Shown piece by piece: positions 17,515-27,937 of a stretch of 64,000 nt of DNA. The first letter of the stretch is position 1, and every line of letters starts with the position of its first letter. The notes under the pieces are model-generated. The model ran no database searches, had not been told where the DNA came from, and worked only from the letters and a program-made list of their open reading frames with translations. A program made the translations under genes and the position numbers. Location: NCBI GenBank assembly GCA_005502875.1, contig SCMV01000016.1, forward strand, positions 1-64,000, written 5' to 3'. Origin of the DNA: Comamonadaceae bacterium 2PF (lineage in GTDB: Bacteria; Pseudomonadota; Gammaproteobacteria; Burkholderiales; Burkholderiaceae_C).

Positions 17515-18261
17515 ATGAAGAAGCTGGTTGTTGGCAACTGGAAGATGCACGGCAGCCGTGCGTCCAATGCCGAGCTGCTGCAGGGGCTGCTGGCGGCTGA
17601 CCTGACCTCGACGGCGCCTCGCGCCGACGTGGCGGTCTGCCCGCCCGCTGTGTTCCTGGCTGACGTGGCCGATGCCCTCAAGGGTTCGGCCATCGCCTTC
17701 GGTTCACAAGACGTGTCCGCTCAGGCTCAGGGTGCGTACACCGGCGAGGTGTCTGGCCCCATGCTCCGCGAGTTGGGTGCCACTTACGCGATCGTCGGTC
17801 ACTCCGAGCGCCGCAGCTACCATGCCGAGTCGGACCAGTTGGTTGCAGACAAGGCCAAGGCAGCTCTGGCTCACGGCCTGGTGCCGATCGTTTGTGTGGG
17901 TGAGACCCTGGGTGAGCGCGAAGCCGCTCAGACCGAAGCGGTCGTGGGTCGCCAGCTCGATGCTGTCATCGCCACCCTGGGTGCCGATGTGGCCAAGGTG
18001 GTGGTGGCTTACGAGCCCGTTTGGGCCATCGGCACCGGCAAGACCGCTTCGCCTGAGCAGGCGCAGGCCGTGCACGCTTTCTTGCGCGCGCGCCTGAAGT
18101 CGGCTCAGCCGGCGGCGGCTCAAGTGCCCCTGCTTTACGGCGGCAGCGTCAAGCCTGACAACGCAGCGGAGCTGTTCGCCCAAGCCGACATTGATGGCGG
18201 CCTGATTGGCGGCGCCTCGCTCAAGGCGGCTGACTTCGCCGCCATCGCGCGCGCGGCCTGA
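17515..18261 (+). CDS. tpiA: triosephosphate isomerase
   Basis: Glycolytic enzyme that interconverts dihydroxyacetone phosphate and glyceraldehyde 3-phosphate; (beta/alpha)8 barrel of 248 residues. Catalytic K10 (GNWKMHG), H96 (GHSERR) and E167 ([11 protein letters not shown]) are intact. The ATG at 17515 gives the standard [10 protein letters not shown] start; a GTG at 17506 overlapping the pnp stop is an alternative. Only 5 bases separate it from pnp, so it is probably co-transcribed, and secG follows after 38 bases. Confidence 0.97.
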   Translation: MKKLVVGNWKMHGSRASNAELLQGLLAADLTSTAPRADVAVCPPAVFLADVADALKGSAIAFGSQDVSAQAQGAYTGEVSGPMLRELGATYAIVGHSERRSYHAESDQLVADKAKAALAHGLVPIVCVGETLGEREAAQTEAVVGRQLDAVIATLGADVAKVVVAYEPVWAIGTGKTASPEQAQAVHAFLRARLKSAQPAAAQVPLLYGGSVKPDNAAELFAQADIDGGLIGGASLKAADFAAIARAA

Positions 18262-18299
18262 TCGGCTTGCGCATTCACTGATTTCAGGAGTTCGAGTTC

Positions 18300-18671
18300 A
18301 TGCAACAAGCCTTGTTGACCATCGTCTTGCTGCTGCAAGTGGTGTCGGCGCTGGCCATGATTGGCCTGGTGCTGGTCCAGCACGGCAAGGGCGCCGACAT
18401 GGGCGCCTCATTCGGGGGCGGCTCGTCCGGCAGCCTGTTTGGTGCCACCGGTAGTGCCAATTTCCTGTCCCGCTCCACGGCGGTGGCGGCCACGGTGTTC
18501 TTCGTGTCCACCCTGGCGTTGGCGTACTTCGGCACCAACCGTGGTGCCGTGTCGGAGCAGCCATCGTTGCTGGAGCAGGCGGCCAGTGCCGCAGCTCAAG
18601 CCTCGGGTGCAGCGCCGGCTTCGGCCCCCGCCGCGCCCGCATCTGGCGCGGCCCTGATTCCCACCAAGTGA
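18300..18671 (+). CDS. secG: preprotein translocase subunit SecG
   Basis: Small inner-membrane subunit of the SecYEG export channel. 123 residues with two transmembrane segments (about 4-26 and 55-75) flanking the conserved GKGADMGASFGGG loop. The C-terminal ~45 residues are Ala/Pro-rich low complexity, as in other betaproteobacterial SecG. AGGAG stands 8 bases before the ATG. Last gene of pnp-tpiA-secG; a large hairpin starts 7 bases after its stop. Confidence 0.95.
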   Translation: MQQALLTIVLLLQVVSALAMIGLVLVQHGKGADMGASFGGGSSGSLFGATGSANFLSRSTAVAATVFFVSTLALAYFGTNRGAVSEQPSLLEQAASAAAQASGAAPASAPAAPASGAALIPTK

Positions 18672-18677
18672 GGTCGG

Positions 18678-18712
18678 GTGCGCGTTCTCTGGGTGCACCC
18701 AGGGGCGCGCAC
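18678..18712. repeat. large nested palindrome after secG
   Basis: GTGCGCG (18678-18684) and CGCGCAC (18706-18712) enclose the perfect 14-base palindrome CTGGGTGCACCCAG (18689-18702). As RNA it folds into one long hairpin without a T run; as DNA it is a strong dyad. It is either the 3' end of the pnp-tpiA-secG message or a protein-binding site. Confidence 0.5.
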
Positions 18713-18763
18713 GAAAGTACACATTCACGCCACACACCCTGCGTGAAGAAGTGTTTTTCGGTT

Positions 18764-18769
18764 TAGAAT
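18764..18769 (+). promoter_or_regulatory. candidate -10 for the tRNA-Leu transcript
   Basis: TAGAAT is followed about 7 bases later by a 5' hairpin (CTTCGG 18776-18781 with CCGAAG 18801-18806). The -35 is poor. It would give a leader of about 100 bases before the tRNA. Confidence 0.3.
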
Positions 18770-18879
18770 CTGAGTCTTCGGTGAGCAATCCTCAGGCAAG
18801 CCGAAGCAAAGTTCGACAAGCGGTCACAAAGAGGTGATGCAGCTTGACGTCAGGTCCCCAGCCTGGTGTCCATTCGAAT

Positions 18880-18964
18880 GCCGACGTGGTGAAATTGGTA
18901 GACACGCTATCTTGAGGGGGTAGTGGCGAAAGCTGTGCGAGTTCGAGTCTCGCCGTCGGCACCA
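18880..18964 (+). tRNA. tRNA-Leu (GAG)
   Basis: 85 bases with a full cloverleaf: acceptor GCCGACG/CGTCGGC, anticodon stem CTATC/GGTAG, loop TTGAGGG with anticodon GAG (18914-18916), a long variable arm, T-loop GTTCGAGTC and an encoded CCA. It decodes CUC/CUU. The neighbour secG is the same as for leuU in E. coli. Confidence 0.95.
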
Positions 18965-19178
18965 AAAGATCAAACGAGTCTTTGTGTCCACCCACATGAT
19001 CAGCGCCAGTTGCTTGCTTGTAGCTGATCGGATGTGCGACGACAGGATCCCGTCGGGGTTCCGTGTCCGTGGTGCGAAGTTCTCTGGAGGGCGCGCCCTG
19101 GCCGCTGCCAAGTCGGTTTTATTTCCGGCTGGTGGGTTGCCTGGCGCGCTTTTTGTTTTGTCGATGTGTTCCAATCGC

Positions 19179-19201
19179 GCAGCGCACGCTTGGTGCGCTG
19201 C
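19179..19201 (+). promoter_or_regulatory. perfect 9-bp hairpin in the nuo leader
   Basis: GCAGCGCAC and GTGCGCTGC flank the 5-base loop GCTTG, ending 31 bases before the nuoA start. No T run follows, so it is more likely an mRNA 5' structure or operator than a terminator. The 268-base gap from the tRNA to nuoA shows no gene and no clear promoter. Confidence 0.5.
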
Positions 19202-19232
19202 AGCATGACGTTCAATCAGAAAGCCCATGGCC

Positions 19233-19592
19233 ATGAACATTGAGCAATACCTGCCAGTCATCCTTTTCATCCTGGTCGGCGTGGGTGTCGGCGTTGCGCC
19301 TCAGGTGCTGGGTTTCTTGTTGGGCCCCCGTCGCCCTGACGAAGCCAAGAACTCCCCGTACGAATGCGGCTTCGAAGCCTTCGAAGACGCGCGCATGAAA
19401 TTCGATGTGCGCTATTACCTGGTCGCCATCCTGTTCATCCTGTTCGACCTGGAAATCGCATTCTTGTTCCCCTGGGCCGTGGCCCTCAAGGAGGTCGGCA
19501 TGACCGGCTTCCTGACCGTCATGCTGTTCCTGGGCATCCTGGTCGTGGGTTTTGCCTACGAGTGGAAAAAGGGCGCCCTGGACTGGGAATGA
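19233..19592 (+). CDS. nuoA: NADH-quinone oxidoreductase subunit A
   Basis: Membrane-arm subunit with three transmembrane helices, 119 residues. The conserved loop [20 protein letters not shown], which contributes to the quinone-site region, is intact, as is the C-terminal [10 protein letters not shown]. Start at 19233 (MNIEQY) matches betaproteobacterial relatives; an ATG two codons earlier is possible and neither has a good ribosome site. First gene of the fourteen-gene nuo operon. Confidence 0.95.
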   Translation: MNIEQYLPVILFILVGVGVGVAPQVLGFLLGPRRPDEAKNSPYECGFEAFEDARMKFDVRYYLVAILFILFDLEIAFLFPWAVALKEVGMTGFLTVMLFLGILVVGFAYEWKKGALDWE

Positions 19593-19663
19593 AGCTGCAG
19601 ACCGTGCCCACCCCACCAGCCTGGGCACCGATGGGCACCAACGGAATCTGAAGAGGTAATCAC

Positions 19664-20140
19664 ATGGGCATCGAAGGCGTTTTCAAGGAAGGTTTCATCA
19701 CCACCTCCGCCGACACCCTGATCAACTGGTCGAAGACCGGCTCGCTGTGGCCGATGACCTTCGGCCTGGCGTGCTGCGCGGTCGAGATGATGCACGCGGG
19801 TGCCGCGCGCTACGACATCGACCGCTTCGGCATGCTGTTCCGCCCCAGCCCTCGTCAGTCCGACCTGATGATCGTGGCCGGCACGCTGTGCAACAAGATG
19901 GCACCCGCGCTGCGCAAGGTCTACGACCAGATGGCCGAGCCCCGCTGGGTGCTGTCCATGGGCTCGTGCGCCAACGGCGGCGGCTATTACCACTACAGCT
20001 ACTCGGTGGTGCGCGGTTGCGACCGCATCGTGCCCGTCGACGTCTACGTGCCGGGCTGCCCCCCGACCGCTGAAGCGCTGCTCTACGGCATCTTGCAGCT
20101 GCAAGCCAAGATCCGCCGTGAGAACACCATCGCCCGCTGA
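19664..20140 (+). CDS. nuoB: NADH-quinone oxidoreductase subunit B
   Basis: 158-residue peripheral-arm subunit carrying the terminal [4Fe-4S] cluster N2, the electron donor to quinone. Ligands are visible as the adjacent pair C37-C38 ([10 protein letters not shown]), C102 (GSCANGGG) and C132 (PGCPPTAE). GAGG ribosome site 13 bases upstream. Followed after 15 bases by nuoC. Confidence 0.97.
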   Translation: MGIEGVFKEGFITTSADTLINWSKTGSLWPMTFGLACCAVEMMHAGAARYDIDRFGMLFRPSPRQSDLMIVAGTLCNKMAPALRKVYDQMAEPRWVLSMGSCANGGGYYHYSYSVVRGCDRIVPVDVYVPGCPPTAEALLYGILQLQAKIRRENTIAR

Positions 20141-20155
20141 TCAGGAAGCACGCGC

Positions 20156-20767
20156 ATGAGCCAGAAACTCGCCACCCTGCAAGCCGCCCTGGAGTCCGCT
20201 CTGGGTGACAAGATCAAGCGCCTGGTCGTCGACCGCGGCGAGATCACCATCACCGTTTCCGCTGCCGACTACGAAGGCGTGGCGCTCACCTTGCGCGACG
20301 ACGCCTCGCTGAAGTTCGAGCAGCTGATGGACCTGTGCGGCATCGACTATTCGGCCTACAAGGACGGAGCCGAAAGCATCTACACCGAAGGCCCGCGTTT
20401 TTGCGTCGTCAGCCACCTGCTGTCGGTGACCAAGAACTGGCGCGTGCGCCTGAAGGTGTTTGCCCTGGATGACGACTTCCCCGTCGTCAAGTCGGTCAAC
20501 CCGATCTGGAACGCAGCCAACTGGTTCGAGCGCGAAGCCTTCGACCTGTATGGCATCGTGTTCGATGGCCACGAAGACCTGCGCCGCATCCTGACCGACT
20601 ACGGCTTCATCGGTCACCCCTTCCGCAAGGACTTCCCGGTGTCCGGCCACGTCGAGATGCGCTACGACGCCGAGCAAAAACGCGTGATCTACCAGCCGGT
20701 GTCCATCGAGCCGCGCGAGATCACCCCGCGCATCATCCGCGAAGACAACTACGGTGGTCTGCACTGA
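20156..20767 (+). CDS. nuoC: NADH-quinone oxidoreductase subunit C
   Basis: 203-residue peripheral-arm subunit (30-kDa family), encoded separately from nuoD rather than fused as in E. coli. Family signature [13 protein letters not shown] is visible as [20 protein letters not shown], followed by PFRKDFP. Start context AGGAAGCACGCGC. Confidence 0.96.
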   Translation: MSQKLATLQAALESALGDKIKRLVVDRGEITITVSAADYEGVALTLRDDASLKFEQLMDLCGIDYSAYKDGAESIYTEGPRFCVVSHLLSVTKNWRVRLKVFALDDDFPVVKSVNPIWNAANWFEREAFDLYGIVFDGHEDLRRILTDYGFIGHPFRKDFPVSGHVEMRYDAEQKRVIYQPVSIEPREITPRIIREDNYGGLH

Positions 20768-20785
20768 TCGCTGGAGCACTGAGTC

Positions 20786-22039
20786 ATGGCTGAAATCAAG
20801 AACTACACCCTGAACTTCGGTCCGCAGCACCCTGCGGCACACGGCGTGCTGCGCCTGGTGCTGGAGCTGGACGGCGAAGTCATTCAGCGCGCCGACCCCC
20901 ACATCGGCCTGCTGCACCGTGCCACCGAAAAGCTGGCCGAGTCCAAGACCTACATCCAGTCGCTGCCCTACATGGATCGCCTGGACTACGTCTCGATGAT
21001 GAGCAACGAGCACGCTTACTGCCTGGCCATCGAGAAGATGCTGGGCGTGGACGTGCCGGTTCGCGCGCAGTACATCCGCGTGATGTTCGCGGAAATCACC
21101 CGCGTGCTGAACCACCTGCTCTGGCTGGGCTGCCACGGTTTCGACTGCGGCGCCATGAACATCCTGATCTACTGCTTCCGCGAGCGCGAAGACCTCTTCG
21201 ACATGTACGAAGCGGTGTCGGGCGCGCGCATGCACGCGGCCTACTTCCGTCCGGGCGGGGTCTACCGCGACCTGCCGGACACCATGCCGCAGTACAAGGC
21301 CAGCAAGATCCGCAACGCCCGCGCCATCTCGAAACTCAACGAGAACCGCCAGGGCTCGCTGCTGGACTTCATCGACGACTTCACCCAGCGCTTCCCCAAG
21401 CTGGTGGACGAGTACGAAACCCTGCTGACCGACAACCGCATCTGGAAGCAGCGCACCGTCGGCATCGGCGTGGTCTCGCCTGAGCGTGCCCTGCAAATGG
21501 GCATGACGGGCGCCATGCTGCGTGGCTCGGGCGTCGTGTGGGACCTGCGCAAGCACCAGCCCTACGACGTCTACGACAAGCTGGACTTCGACATCCCCGT
21601 TGGCACCAACGGCGACTGCTACGACCGCTATGTGGTGCGCGTGGAAGAGCTGCGCCAGTCCAACCGCATCATCAAACAGTGCGTGGACTGGCTTCGCCAG
21701 AACCCGGGCCCGGTCATCACCGACAACCACAAGGTGGCACCGCCTTCGCGCGTCGAGATGAAGTCCTCGATGGAAGAGCTGATCCACCACTTCAAGCTCT
21801 TCACCGAAGGCTTCCACGTGCCCGAGTCCGAGGCTTATGCCGCGGTCGAGCACCCCAAGGGCGAGTTCGGCATCTACCTGGTGTCCGACGGCGCCAACAA
21901 GCCCTATCGCCTGAAGATCCGCGCCCCCGGCTTCCCGCACTTGGCCGCCCTGGACGAGATGTCCAAGGGCCACATGATTGCCGACGCCGTGGCCATCATC
22001 GGCACGATGGACATCGTGTTCGGTGAGATCGACCGCTGA
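20786..22039 (+). CDS. nuoD: NADH-quinone oxidoreductase subunit D
   Basis: 417-residue 49-kDa-type subunit forming the quinone cavity with NuoB. Conserved blocks [14 protein letters not shown] and HIGLLHR near the N-terminus, the [12 protein letters not shown] segment and the C-terminal [10 protein letters not shown] are intact. It belongs to the [NiFe]-hydrogenase large-subunit fold without metal ligands. Spaced 18 bases after nuoC. Confidence 0.97.
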   Translation: MAEIKNYTLNFGPQHPAAHGVLRLVLELDGEVIQRADPHIGLLHRATEKLAESKTYIQSLPYMDRLDYVSMMSNEHAYCLAIEKMLGVDVPVRAQYIRVMFAEITRVLNHLLWLGCHGFDCGAMNILIYCFREREDLFDMYEAVSGARMHAAYFRPGGVYRDLPDTMPQYKASKIRNARAISKLNENRQGSLLDFIDDFTQRFPKLVDEYETLLTDNRIWKQRTVGIGVVSPERALQMGMTGAMLRGSGVVWDLRKHQPYDVYDKLDFDIPVGTNGDCYDRYVVRVEELRQSNRIIKQCVDWLRQNPGPVITDNHKVAPPSRVEMKSSMEELIHHFKLFTEGFHVPESEAYAAVEHPKGEFGIYLVSDGANKPYRLKIRAPGFPHLAALDEMSKGHMIADAVAIIGTMDIVFGEIDR

Positions 22040-22079
22040 TCGACCACACAGACGCGACCGCCAACCGAGCAGCCCCACC

Positions 22080-22565
22080 ATGTTGAGCGAACAAACCAAA
22101 GCGCGGTTCGACCGCGAACTCGCCAAGTACCCGGCCGACCAGCGCATCTCCGCGGTCATGGCCTGCCTGTCCATCCTCCAGCAGGAGCGTGGCTGGGTCT
22201 CGTCCGAGAGCGAGCAGGAACTGGCCGACTACCTCGGCGTGGCCCCCATGGCCGTGCACGAAGTCACCAGCTTCTACAACATGTACAACCAGAAGCCGGT
22301 GGGCCAGTTCAAGCTGAACGTGTGCACCAACCTGCCTTGCCAACTGCGCGATGGTGAAAAGGCCCTGCAGCACGTCTGCAGCAAGCTGGGCGTCGAGCCC
22401 TACGGCACCACCGCCGATGGCGTGTTCACCGTGCAACCCAGCGAGTGCCTGGGTGCCTGCGCCGATGCGCCGGTGATGCTGGTCAACGACCGTCAGATGT
22501 TGAGCTTCATGAGCAACGAGAAGCTGGACCAGCTGCTCGACCTCCTGAAGTCCAAAGCGAAGTGA
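22080..22565 (+). CDS. nuoE: NADH-quinone oxidoreductase subunit E
   Basis: 161-residue thioredoxin-fold ferredoxin subunit holding the [2Fe-2S] cluster N1a, with Cys pairs in CTNLPC and CLGAC. Part of the NADH-dehydrogenase module together with NuoF and NuoG. The ATG is about 40 bases after nuoD. Confidence 0.96.
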   Translation: MLSEQTKARFDRELAKYPADQRISAVMACLSILQQERGWVSSESEQELADYLGVAPMAVHEVTSFYNMYNQKPVGQFKLNVCTNLPCQLRDGEKALQHVCSKLGVEPYGTTADGVFTVQPSECLGACADAPVMLVNDRQMLSFMSNEKLDQLLDLLKSKAK

Positions 22566-22576
22566 AGGGCAGGGCG

Positions 22577-23920
22577 ATGATCGATCTCTCCCAATTTCAG
22601 GCGACCGGCAAGGAAACCGTTTTCCACGGCCGCCACATCAACCCCCAGATCTACGCCGACATCAACGGCAGCAACTGGTCCATCAAGGATTACGAAGCCC
22701 GCGGTGGCTACGCAGCCCTGCGCAAGATCCTGGGCAAGGACGGTGGTGAAGGCCTGTCGCAAGACCAGGTGATCGCCGAGGTCAAGGCTTCCGGCTTGCG
22801 TGGCCGTGGCGGCGCCGGCTTCCCCACGGGCCTGAAGTGGAGCTTCATGCCCCGCGCCTTCCCGGGTCAGAAGTACCTGGTGTGCAACTCCGACGAGGGG
22901 GAGCCGGGCACCGCCAAGGATCGCGAGATCCTGATGCACAACCCGCACACCGTCATCGAAGGCATGATCATCGCGGCCTACGCGATGGGCATCTCGGTGG
23001 GCTACAACTACATCCACGGCGAGATCTTCGAGGTCTACGAGCGCTTCGAAGCGGCCCTGGAAGAAGCCCGTGCGGCCGGTTACCTGGGTGACAACATCCT
23101 GGGCAGCGGTTTCAGCTTCCAGCTGCACGCGCACCACGGCTTCGGCGCCTACATCTGCGGCGAAGAAACCGCGCTGATCGAGTCGATCGAAGGCAAGAAG
23201 GGCCAGCCCCGCTTCAAGCCGCCGTTCCCGGCGAGCTTCGGCGTCTACGGCAAGCCCACCACCATCAACAACACCGAAACCTTCGCGGCCGTCCCCTGGA
23301 TCATCCGCAACGGTGGCGAGGCTTACCTGGCCGTCGGCAAGCCCAACAACGGTGGCACCAAGCTGTTCACCGTCTCGGGCGACGTCGAGATGCCCGGCAA
23401 CTTCGAGGTCCCGCTGGGCACGCCCTTCAGCACCTTGCTGGAGCTGGCCGGTGGCGTGCGCAAGGGCCGCAAGCTCAAGGCCGTGATCCCCGGTGGTTCG
23501 TCTTCGCCGGTGATCCCCGCCGATGTGATGATGGGCCTGACGATGGACTATGACGCTATCGCCAAGGCGGGCTCCATGCTGGGCTCGGGCGCGGTCATCG
23601 TGCTGGACGACTCGCGGTGCATGGTCAAGAGCCTGCTGCGCCTGAGCTACTTCTACATGCACGAGTCCTGCGGCCAGTGCACGCCTTGCCGCGAAGGCAC
23701 GGGCTGGCTGTGGCGCGTGGTGCAACGCATCGAGGCCGGCCAGGGGCGCCTCGAAGACATCGACCTGCTGAACTCGGTCGCCGACAACATCCAGGGCCGC
23801 ACCATTTGCGCGCTGGGCGATGCCGCCGCCATGCCGGTGCGTGCCTTCATCAAGCACTTCCGCGAAGAGTTCGTGCACCACATCGAGCACAAGACCTGCG
23901 TGGTCCCGGCCTATGTCTAA
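22577..23920 (+). CDS. nuoF: NADH-quinone oxidoreductase subunit F
   Basis: 447-residue flavoprotein that binds NADH and FMN and holds [4Fe-4S] cluster N3. [10 protein letters not shown] and [14 protein letters not shown] form the nucleotide and FMN site; [10 protein letters not shown] plus a later Cys (RTICALGD) ligate the cluster. AGGG ribosome site close to the ATG, 11 bases after nuoE. Followed by a 105-base gap with a REP-like element, the longest interruption in the operon. Confidence 0.97.
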   Translation: MIDLSQFQATGKETVFHGRHINPQIYADINGSNWSIKDYEARGGYAALRKILGKDGGEGLSQDQVIAEVKASGLRGRGGAGFPTGLKWSFMPRAFPGQKYLVCNSDEGEPGTAKDREILMHNPHTVIEGMIIAAYAMGISVGYNYIHGEIFEVYERFEAALEEARAAGYLGDNILGSGFSFQLHAHHGFGAYICGEETALIESIEGKKGQPRFKPPFPASFGVYGKPTTINNTETFAAVPWIIRNGGEAYLAVGKPNNGGTKLFTVSGDVEMPGNFEVPLGTPFSTLLELAGGVRKGRKLKAVIPGGSSSPVIPADVMMGLTMDYDAIAKAGSMLGSGAVIVLDDSRCMVKSLLRLSYFYMHESCGQCTPCREGTGWLWRVVQRIEAGQGRLEDIDLLNSVADNIQGRTICALGDAAAMPVRAFIKHFREEFVHHIEHKTCVVPAYV

Positions 23921-23925
23921 GCGCC

Positions 23926-24000
23926 CCCACGCTCGGAATACCTCGCTGCCCCCCGCGGGGGCTGGCCTTCCTTGGGGCGGCCCGGCGGAAGGCCGGCCGC
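23926..24000. repeat. REP-like palindromic element between nuoF and nuoG
   Basis: Two hairpins in tandem: GCCCCC/GGGGGC (23948-23962, 3-base loop) and GGCCTTCC/GGAAGGCC (23964-23994, loop with an inner GGG/CCC). The composition and the preceding CCCCCACGCTCGG...CCTCGCTG block resemble a dispersed intergenic palindrome that I recall from Comamonadaceae genomes. It appears once in this window. It may reduce read-through or tune stability between nuoF and nuoG. Confidence 0.5.
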
Positions 24001-24025
24001 ACGCCGCAAAAGGTGAGTAAACGCT

Positions 24026-26341
24026 ATGGTTGAAATCGAAATCGACGGCCGAAAGGTCCAGGTCCAGGAAGGCTCCATGCTGATCCGGGCCGCCGAAGAA
24101 CACGGCACCTACATCCCGCACTTCTGCTATCACAAGAAGTTGTCGGTGGCGGCGAACTGCCGCATGTGCCTGGTGGACATCGAGAAGGCTCCCAAGCCCA
24201 TGCCCGCCTGCGCCACGCCTGTGACGCAGGGCATGATCGTTCGCACCAAGAGCGAAAAAGCCATCAAGGCCCAGCAGTCCGTCATGGAGTTCCTGCTGAT
24301 CAACCACCCGCTGGATTGCCCGATCTGCGACCAGGGGGGGGAGTGCCAGCTGCAGGACCTGGCCGTGGGCTACGGCGCCGGCAAGTCGCGCTACGAAGAA
24401 GAAAAGCGCGTGGTGTTCCCCAAGGACGTCGGCCCGCTGATCTCGATGGAGGAGATGAGCCGCTGCATCCAGTGCACCCGCTGCGTCCGCTTCGGCCAGG
24501 AAATCGCCGGCGTGATGGAGCTCGGCATGTCCAACCGTGGTGAGCACTCCGAGATCGAGACCTTCGTCGGCCGGTCGATCGACTCCGAGCTGTCGGGCAA
24601 CATGATCGACATCTGCCCGGTCGGCGCGCTCACCAGCAAGCCCTTCCGCTACAGCGCTCGCACCTGGGAGCTGTCGCGCCGCAAGAGCGTCTCGCCCCAC
24701 GATTCCACCGGCGCCAACCTGATCGTCCAGGTCAAGAACGGCAAGGTGATGCGCGTGGTGCCGCTCGAGAACGAGTCGGTCAACGAATGCTGGATCGCCG
24801 ACCGCGACCGCTTCAGCTATGAGGCCTTGAACAGCGACGACCGCCTGACCCAGCCCATGATCAAGCAGGGCGGTCAGTGGCGTGAAGTCGACTGGACGAC
24901 AGCCCTGGAGTACGTGGCCAACGGCCTCAAGGGTGTCAAGACCGAGCACGGTGCCGCCGCCATCGGCGCGCTGGCCACCGAGCACAGCACCGTCGAAGAG
25001 CTTTACCTGCTGGGCCAGCTGGTGCGTGGCCTGGGCTCCGACAACGTCGACACCCGCCTGCGCAATGCCGACTTCACCAATGGTGCTGGCGCCCGCTGGC
25101 TGGGCCTGCCCGTGGCCGAGCTGAGCACGCTGGACCGCGCCCTGGTGATCGGCTCCTTCCTGCGCAAGGACCACCCGCTGTTCGCCTCGCGCCTGCGCCA
25201 GGCTGTCAAACGCGGCGCCAAGGTGTCCGCCATCGGTGGCGCCAACGACGACTGGCTGATGCCCCTGGCTCAGCGCGTCACCGTGGCCCCGAGCGCCTGG
25301 GCGCAGGCCCTGGGTGACGTGGCCGTGGCGATCGCCAACCAGTTGGGCCTCGACATCCCCTGCAGCGGCACCGCCACCGACGCCGCCAAGGCCATCGCCG
25401 CCTCGCTGCTGTCCGGCCAGAACAAGGCCGTGTTGCTGGGCAACGCCGCCGCGCAACACCCGCAAGCCTCGACCCTGCAGGCCCTGGGCCAGTGGATCGC
25501 CGAGAAGACCGGCGCCAAGCTGGGCTACCTGAGCGAGTCGGCCAACACCGTCGGCGCTCAGCTCGTGGGCGCGCAGCCTCAGCAAGGTGGCCTCAACGCC
25601 GGCCAGATGCTGTCGGGCAAGTCGATCAAGGCGCTCGTGCTGCTGGGCGTCGAGCCCGAGTTCGACAGCGCCAACCCGGCCGCTGCGGTGCAAGCCGTGC
25701 AAGCCGCCGAGATGGTCGTGGTGATGAGCCCCTTCAAGGGCGCTGCCCCCGAATACGCCGACGTGATCCTGCCGGTTGCGCCTTTCAGCGAAACCTCTGG
25801 CACCTTCGTCAACGCCGAAGGCCGCGCTCAGAGCTTCCACGGCGTGGTCAAGCCCCTGGCTGAGACCCGTCCGGCCTGGAAGGTGCTGCGCGTGCTGGGC
25901 ACGATGCTGGGCATCAGCGATTTCGCCTTCGAAACCTCGGAAGAGGTCAAGGCCCGCGCCCTGGGTGACCTGGCCGCGCTGCCAGCCAAGCTGAACAACG
26001 CCACCTCGGCCGCCATCGCCATCGGTGGTGGCACCGGCGCCCTCGAGCGCTTGGCCGACCTGCCGATCTACAGCGCCGACGCCTTGGTGCGTCGCTCGCC
26101 CTCGCTGCAAGCCACGGCCGATGCCAAGCCGCCCGTGGCCAGCTTGCCGCCTGCCCTGTGGGCCGAGCTGGGTCTGAGCGAAGGCGCGCAAGTCAAGGTG
26201 TCGCAAGACGCGGCTTCGGCTGTGCTGCCCGCCGTGCTCGACGCCAGCCTGCCGGCCAACGTCGTGCGCGTGCCCACCGGTCACGTCGCCACCGCCTCGC
26301 TGGGTGCTGCCTTCGGCAACATCCGCGTCGAAAAGGCCTGA
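24026..26341 (+). CDS. nuoG: NADH-quinone oxidoreductase subunit G
   Basis: 771-residue Fe-S subunit of the molybdopterin-oxidoreductase fold. N-terminal [2Fe-2S] ferredoxin domain (Cys in HFCYH, NCRMC, ACATP), then [14 protein letters not shown] for cluster N5-type ligation with a His, then [10 protein letters not shown] and CPVGALTS for N4. The fourth site found in E. coli (N7) is absent: its cysteines are replaced in the stretch [18 protein letters not shown] ribosome site upstream. Confidence 0.97.
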   Translation: MVEIEIDGRKVQVQEGSMLIRAAEEHGTYIPHFCYHKKLSVAANCRMCLVDIEKAPKPMPACATPVTQGMIVRTKSEKAIKAQQSVMEFLLINHPLDCPICDQGGECQLQDLAVGYGAGKSRYEEEKRVVFPKDVGPLISMEEMSRCIQCTRCVRFGQEIAGVMELGMSNRGEHSEIETFVGRSIDSELSGNMIDICPVGALTSKPFRYSARTWELSRRKSVSPHDSTGANLIVQVKNGKVMRVVPLENESVNECWIADRDRFSYEALNSDDRLTQPMIKQGGQWREVDWTTALEYVANGLKGVKTEHGAAAIGALATEHSTVEELYLLGQLVRGLGSDNVDTRLRNADFTNGAGARWLGLPVAELSTLDRALVIGSFLRKDHPLFASRLRQAVKRGAKVSAIGGANDDWLMPLAQRVTVAPSAWAQALGDVAVAIANQLGLDIPCSGTATDAAKAIAASLLSGQNKAVLLGNAAAQHPQASTLQALGQWIAEKTGAKLGYLSESANTVGAQLVGAQPQQGGLNAGQMLSGKSIKALVLLGVEPEFDSANPAAAVQAVQAAEMVVVMSPFKGAAPEYADVILPVAPFSETSGTFVNAEGRAQSFHGVVKPLAETRPAWKVLRVLGTMLGISDFAFETSEEVKARALGDLAALPAKLNNATSAAIAIGGGTGALERLADLPIYSADALVRRSPSLQATADAKPPVASLPPALWAELGLSEGAQVKVSQDAASAVLPAVLDASLPANVVRVPTGHVATASLGAAFGNIRVEKA

Positions 26342-26360
26342 AGGGCAGGGGAGACAACAG

Positions 26361-27419
26361 ATGATTGACACCCTCTACAACGCTGGAGCTGCCAACCTCG
26401 GTGCCGCATGGCCCGTGGTCTGGTCGCTCATCAAGATCGTGGCCCTGCTGTTGCCGCTGCTGGGCTGCGTCGCCTACCTGACTTTGTGGGAACGCAAGGC
26501 CATCGGCTGGTCGCAGATCCGCCCGGGCCCGAACCGCACCGGTCCGTTTGGCCTGCTGCAGCCCATCGCCGACGCCGTCAAGCTGATCTTCAAGGAGATC
26601 ATCACCCCGACGGCGGCCAACAAGGGCTTGTTCTTCCTGGGCCCGATCATGACCATCATGCCGGCCCTGGCCGCATGGGCCGTGATCCCCTTCGGCCCTG
26701 AAGTCGCGCTGGCCAATGTCAACGCCGGCCTGCTGTTCCTGATGGCCATCACCTCGATGGAGGTCTATGGCGTGATCATCGCCGGCTGGGCTTCGAACTC
26801 GAAGTACGCCTTCCTGGGCGCCCTGCGCGCCTCGGCGCAGATGGTGTCGTACGAAATCGCGATGGGCTTCTGCTTCGTGGTCGTGCTGATGACAGCCGGC
26901 TCGCTCAACATGACCGACATCGTGCTGAGCCAGAACAAGGGCCAGTTCGCCGACATGGGCCTGAGCTTCCTGTCCTGGAACTGGCTGCCGCTGCTGCCCA
27001 TCACCGTCGTGTACTTCATCTCTGGCCTGGCCGAAACCAACCGCCACCCCTTTGACGTGGTCGAAGGCGAGTCGGAAATCGTGGCCGGTCACATGATCGA
27101 GTACTCGGGCATGTCCTTCGCCATGTTCTTCCTGGCCGAGTACGCCAACATGATCCTGGTCTCGACCCTGTGCGCGATCATGTTCTTCGGCGGCTGGCTG
27201 CCCCCGATCGAAGCCCTGAGCTTCATCCCGGGCTGGATCTGGCTGGGCATCAAGACCTTCATCATCGTCACCATGTTCCTGTGGGTGCGCGCCTCGTTCC
27301 CGCGCTTCCGCTACGACCAGATCATGCGCCTGGGCTGGAAGATCTTCATCCCCGTCACCCTGGTCTGGCTGATCGTGGTGGGCGTCTGGATGATGTCGCC
27401 CTGGAACATCTGGAACTGA
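26361..27419 (+). CDS. nuoH: NADH-quinone oxidoreductase subunit H
   Basis: 352-residue membrane subunit with eight or more helices, joining the two arms and lining the quinone channel. Conserved [21 protein letters not shown] and [20 protein letters not shown], with its acidic residues, are intact. The ATG follows nuoG by 19 bases with GGGGAG upstream. Confidence 0.97.
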   Translation: MIDTLYNAGAANLGAAWPVVWSLIKIVALLLPLLGCVAYLTLWERKAIGWSQIRPGPNRTGPFGLLQPIADAVKLIFKEIITPTAANKGLFFLGPIMTIMPALAAWAVIPFGPEVALANVNAGLLFLMAITSMEVYGVIIAGWASNSKYAFLGALRASAQMVSYEIAMGFCFVVVLMTAGSLNMTDIVLSQNKGQFADMGLSFLSWNWLPLLPITVVYFISGLAETNRHPFDVVEGESEIVAGHMIEYSGMSFAMFFLAEYANMILVSTLCAIMFFGGWLPPIEALSFIPGWIWLGIKTFIIVTMFLWVRASFPRFRYDQIMRLGWKIFIPVTLVWLIVVGVWMMSPWNIWN

Positions 27420-27439
27420 GACTGAGAGGACACCCCACC

Positions 27440-27931
27440 ATGAGCACGTCCTTCAAGGAATTCGTCTCCAGCTTCTTCCTGCTGGAGTTGTTCAAGGGCC
27501 TGGCCGTGACCGGCCGCCACTTCCTCAAGCCGCACATCACCGTGCAGTTCCCGGAAGAAAAGACCCCGATGTCGCCGCGCTTCCGTGGCCTGCACGCCCA
27601 ACGCCGCTATGACAACGGCGAAGAGCGCTGCATCGCCTGCAAGCTGTGCGAAGCGGTCTGCCCGGCCATGGCCATCACCATCGAGTCGGCCGTGCGCGAA
27701 GACGGCCAGCGCCGCACCACGCGCTACGACATCGACCTGACCAAGTGCATCTTCTGCGGTTTCTGCGAAGAAAGCTGCCCGGTCGACGCCATCGTCGAGA
27801 CGCACATCTTCGAATACCACGGTGAAAAGCGTGGCGACCTGTACTTCACCAAGGACATGCTCCTGGCGGTGGGTGATCGCTACGAAAAGGACATCGCTGC
27901 CAACAAGGAGGCGGACGCGAAATATCGCTGA
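27440..27931 (+). CDS. nuoI: NADH-quinone oxidoreductase subunit I
   Basis: 163-residue ferredoxin-like subunit with two [4Fe-4S] clusters (N6a, N6b): [12 protein letters not shown] and [12 protein letters not shown]. An N-terminal amphipathic helix ([17 protein letters not shown]) anchors it to the membrane. Twenty bases after nuoH, 6 before nuoJ. Confidence 0.97.
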   Translation: MSTSFKEFVSSFFLLELFKGLAVTGRHFLKPHITVQFPEEKTPMSPRFRGLHAQRRYDNGEERCIACKLCEAVCPAMAITIESAVREDGQRRTTRYDIDLTKCIFCGFCEESCPVDAIVETHIFEYHGEKRGDLYFTKDMLLAVGDRYEKDIAANKEADAKYR

Positions 27932-27937
27932 CCGATC

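Noticed and set aside
24651-24780. Loss of the N7 cluster cysteines in NuoG as a novelty
   Set aside because: Absence of N7 is normal for many complex I lineages, including mitochondrial-type enzymes; it is noted in the gene entry only.
22493-26371. A 1292-codon open frame on the minus strand opposite nuoF and nuoG, and similar long antisense frames at 28549-31344, 15125-17497, 2593-4833 and 20141-22174
   Set aside because: They lie exactly opposite strongly conserved genes, have His/Gln/Arg/Val-rich low-complexity translations typical of antisense frames in GC-rich DNA, and show no domains or ribosome sites.
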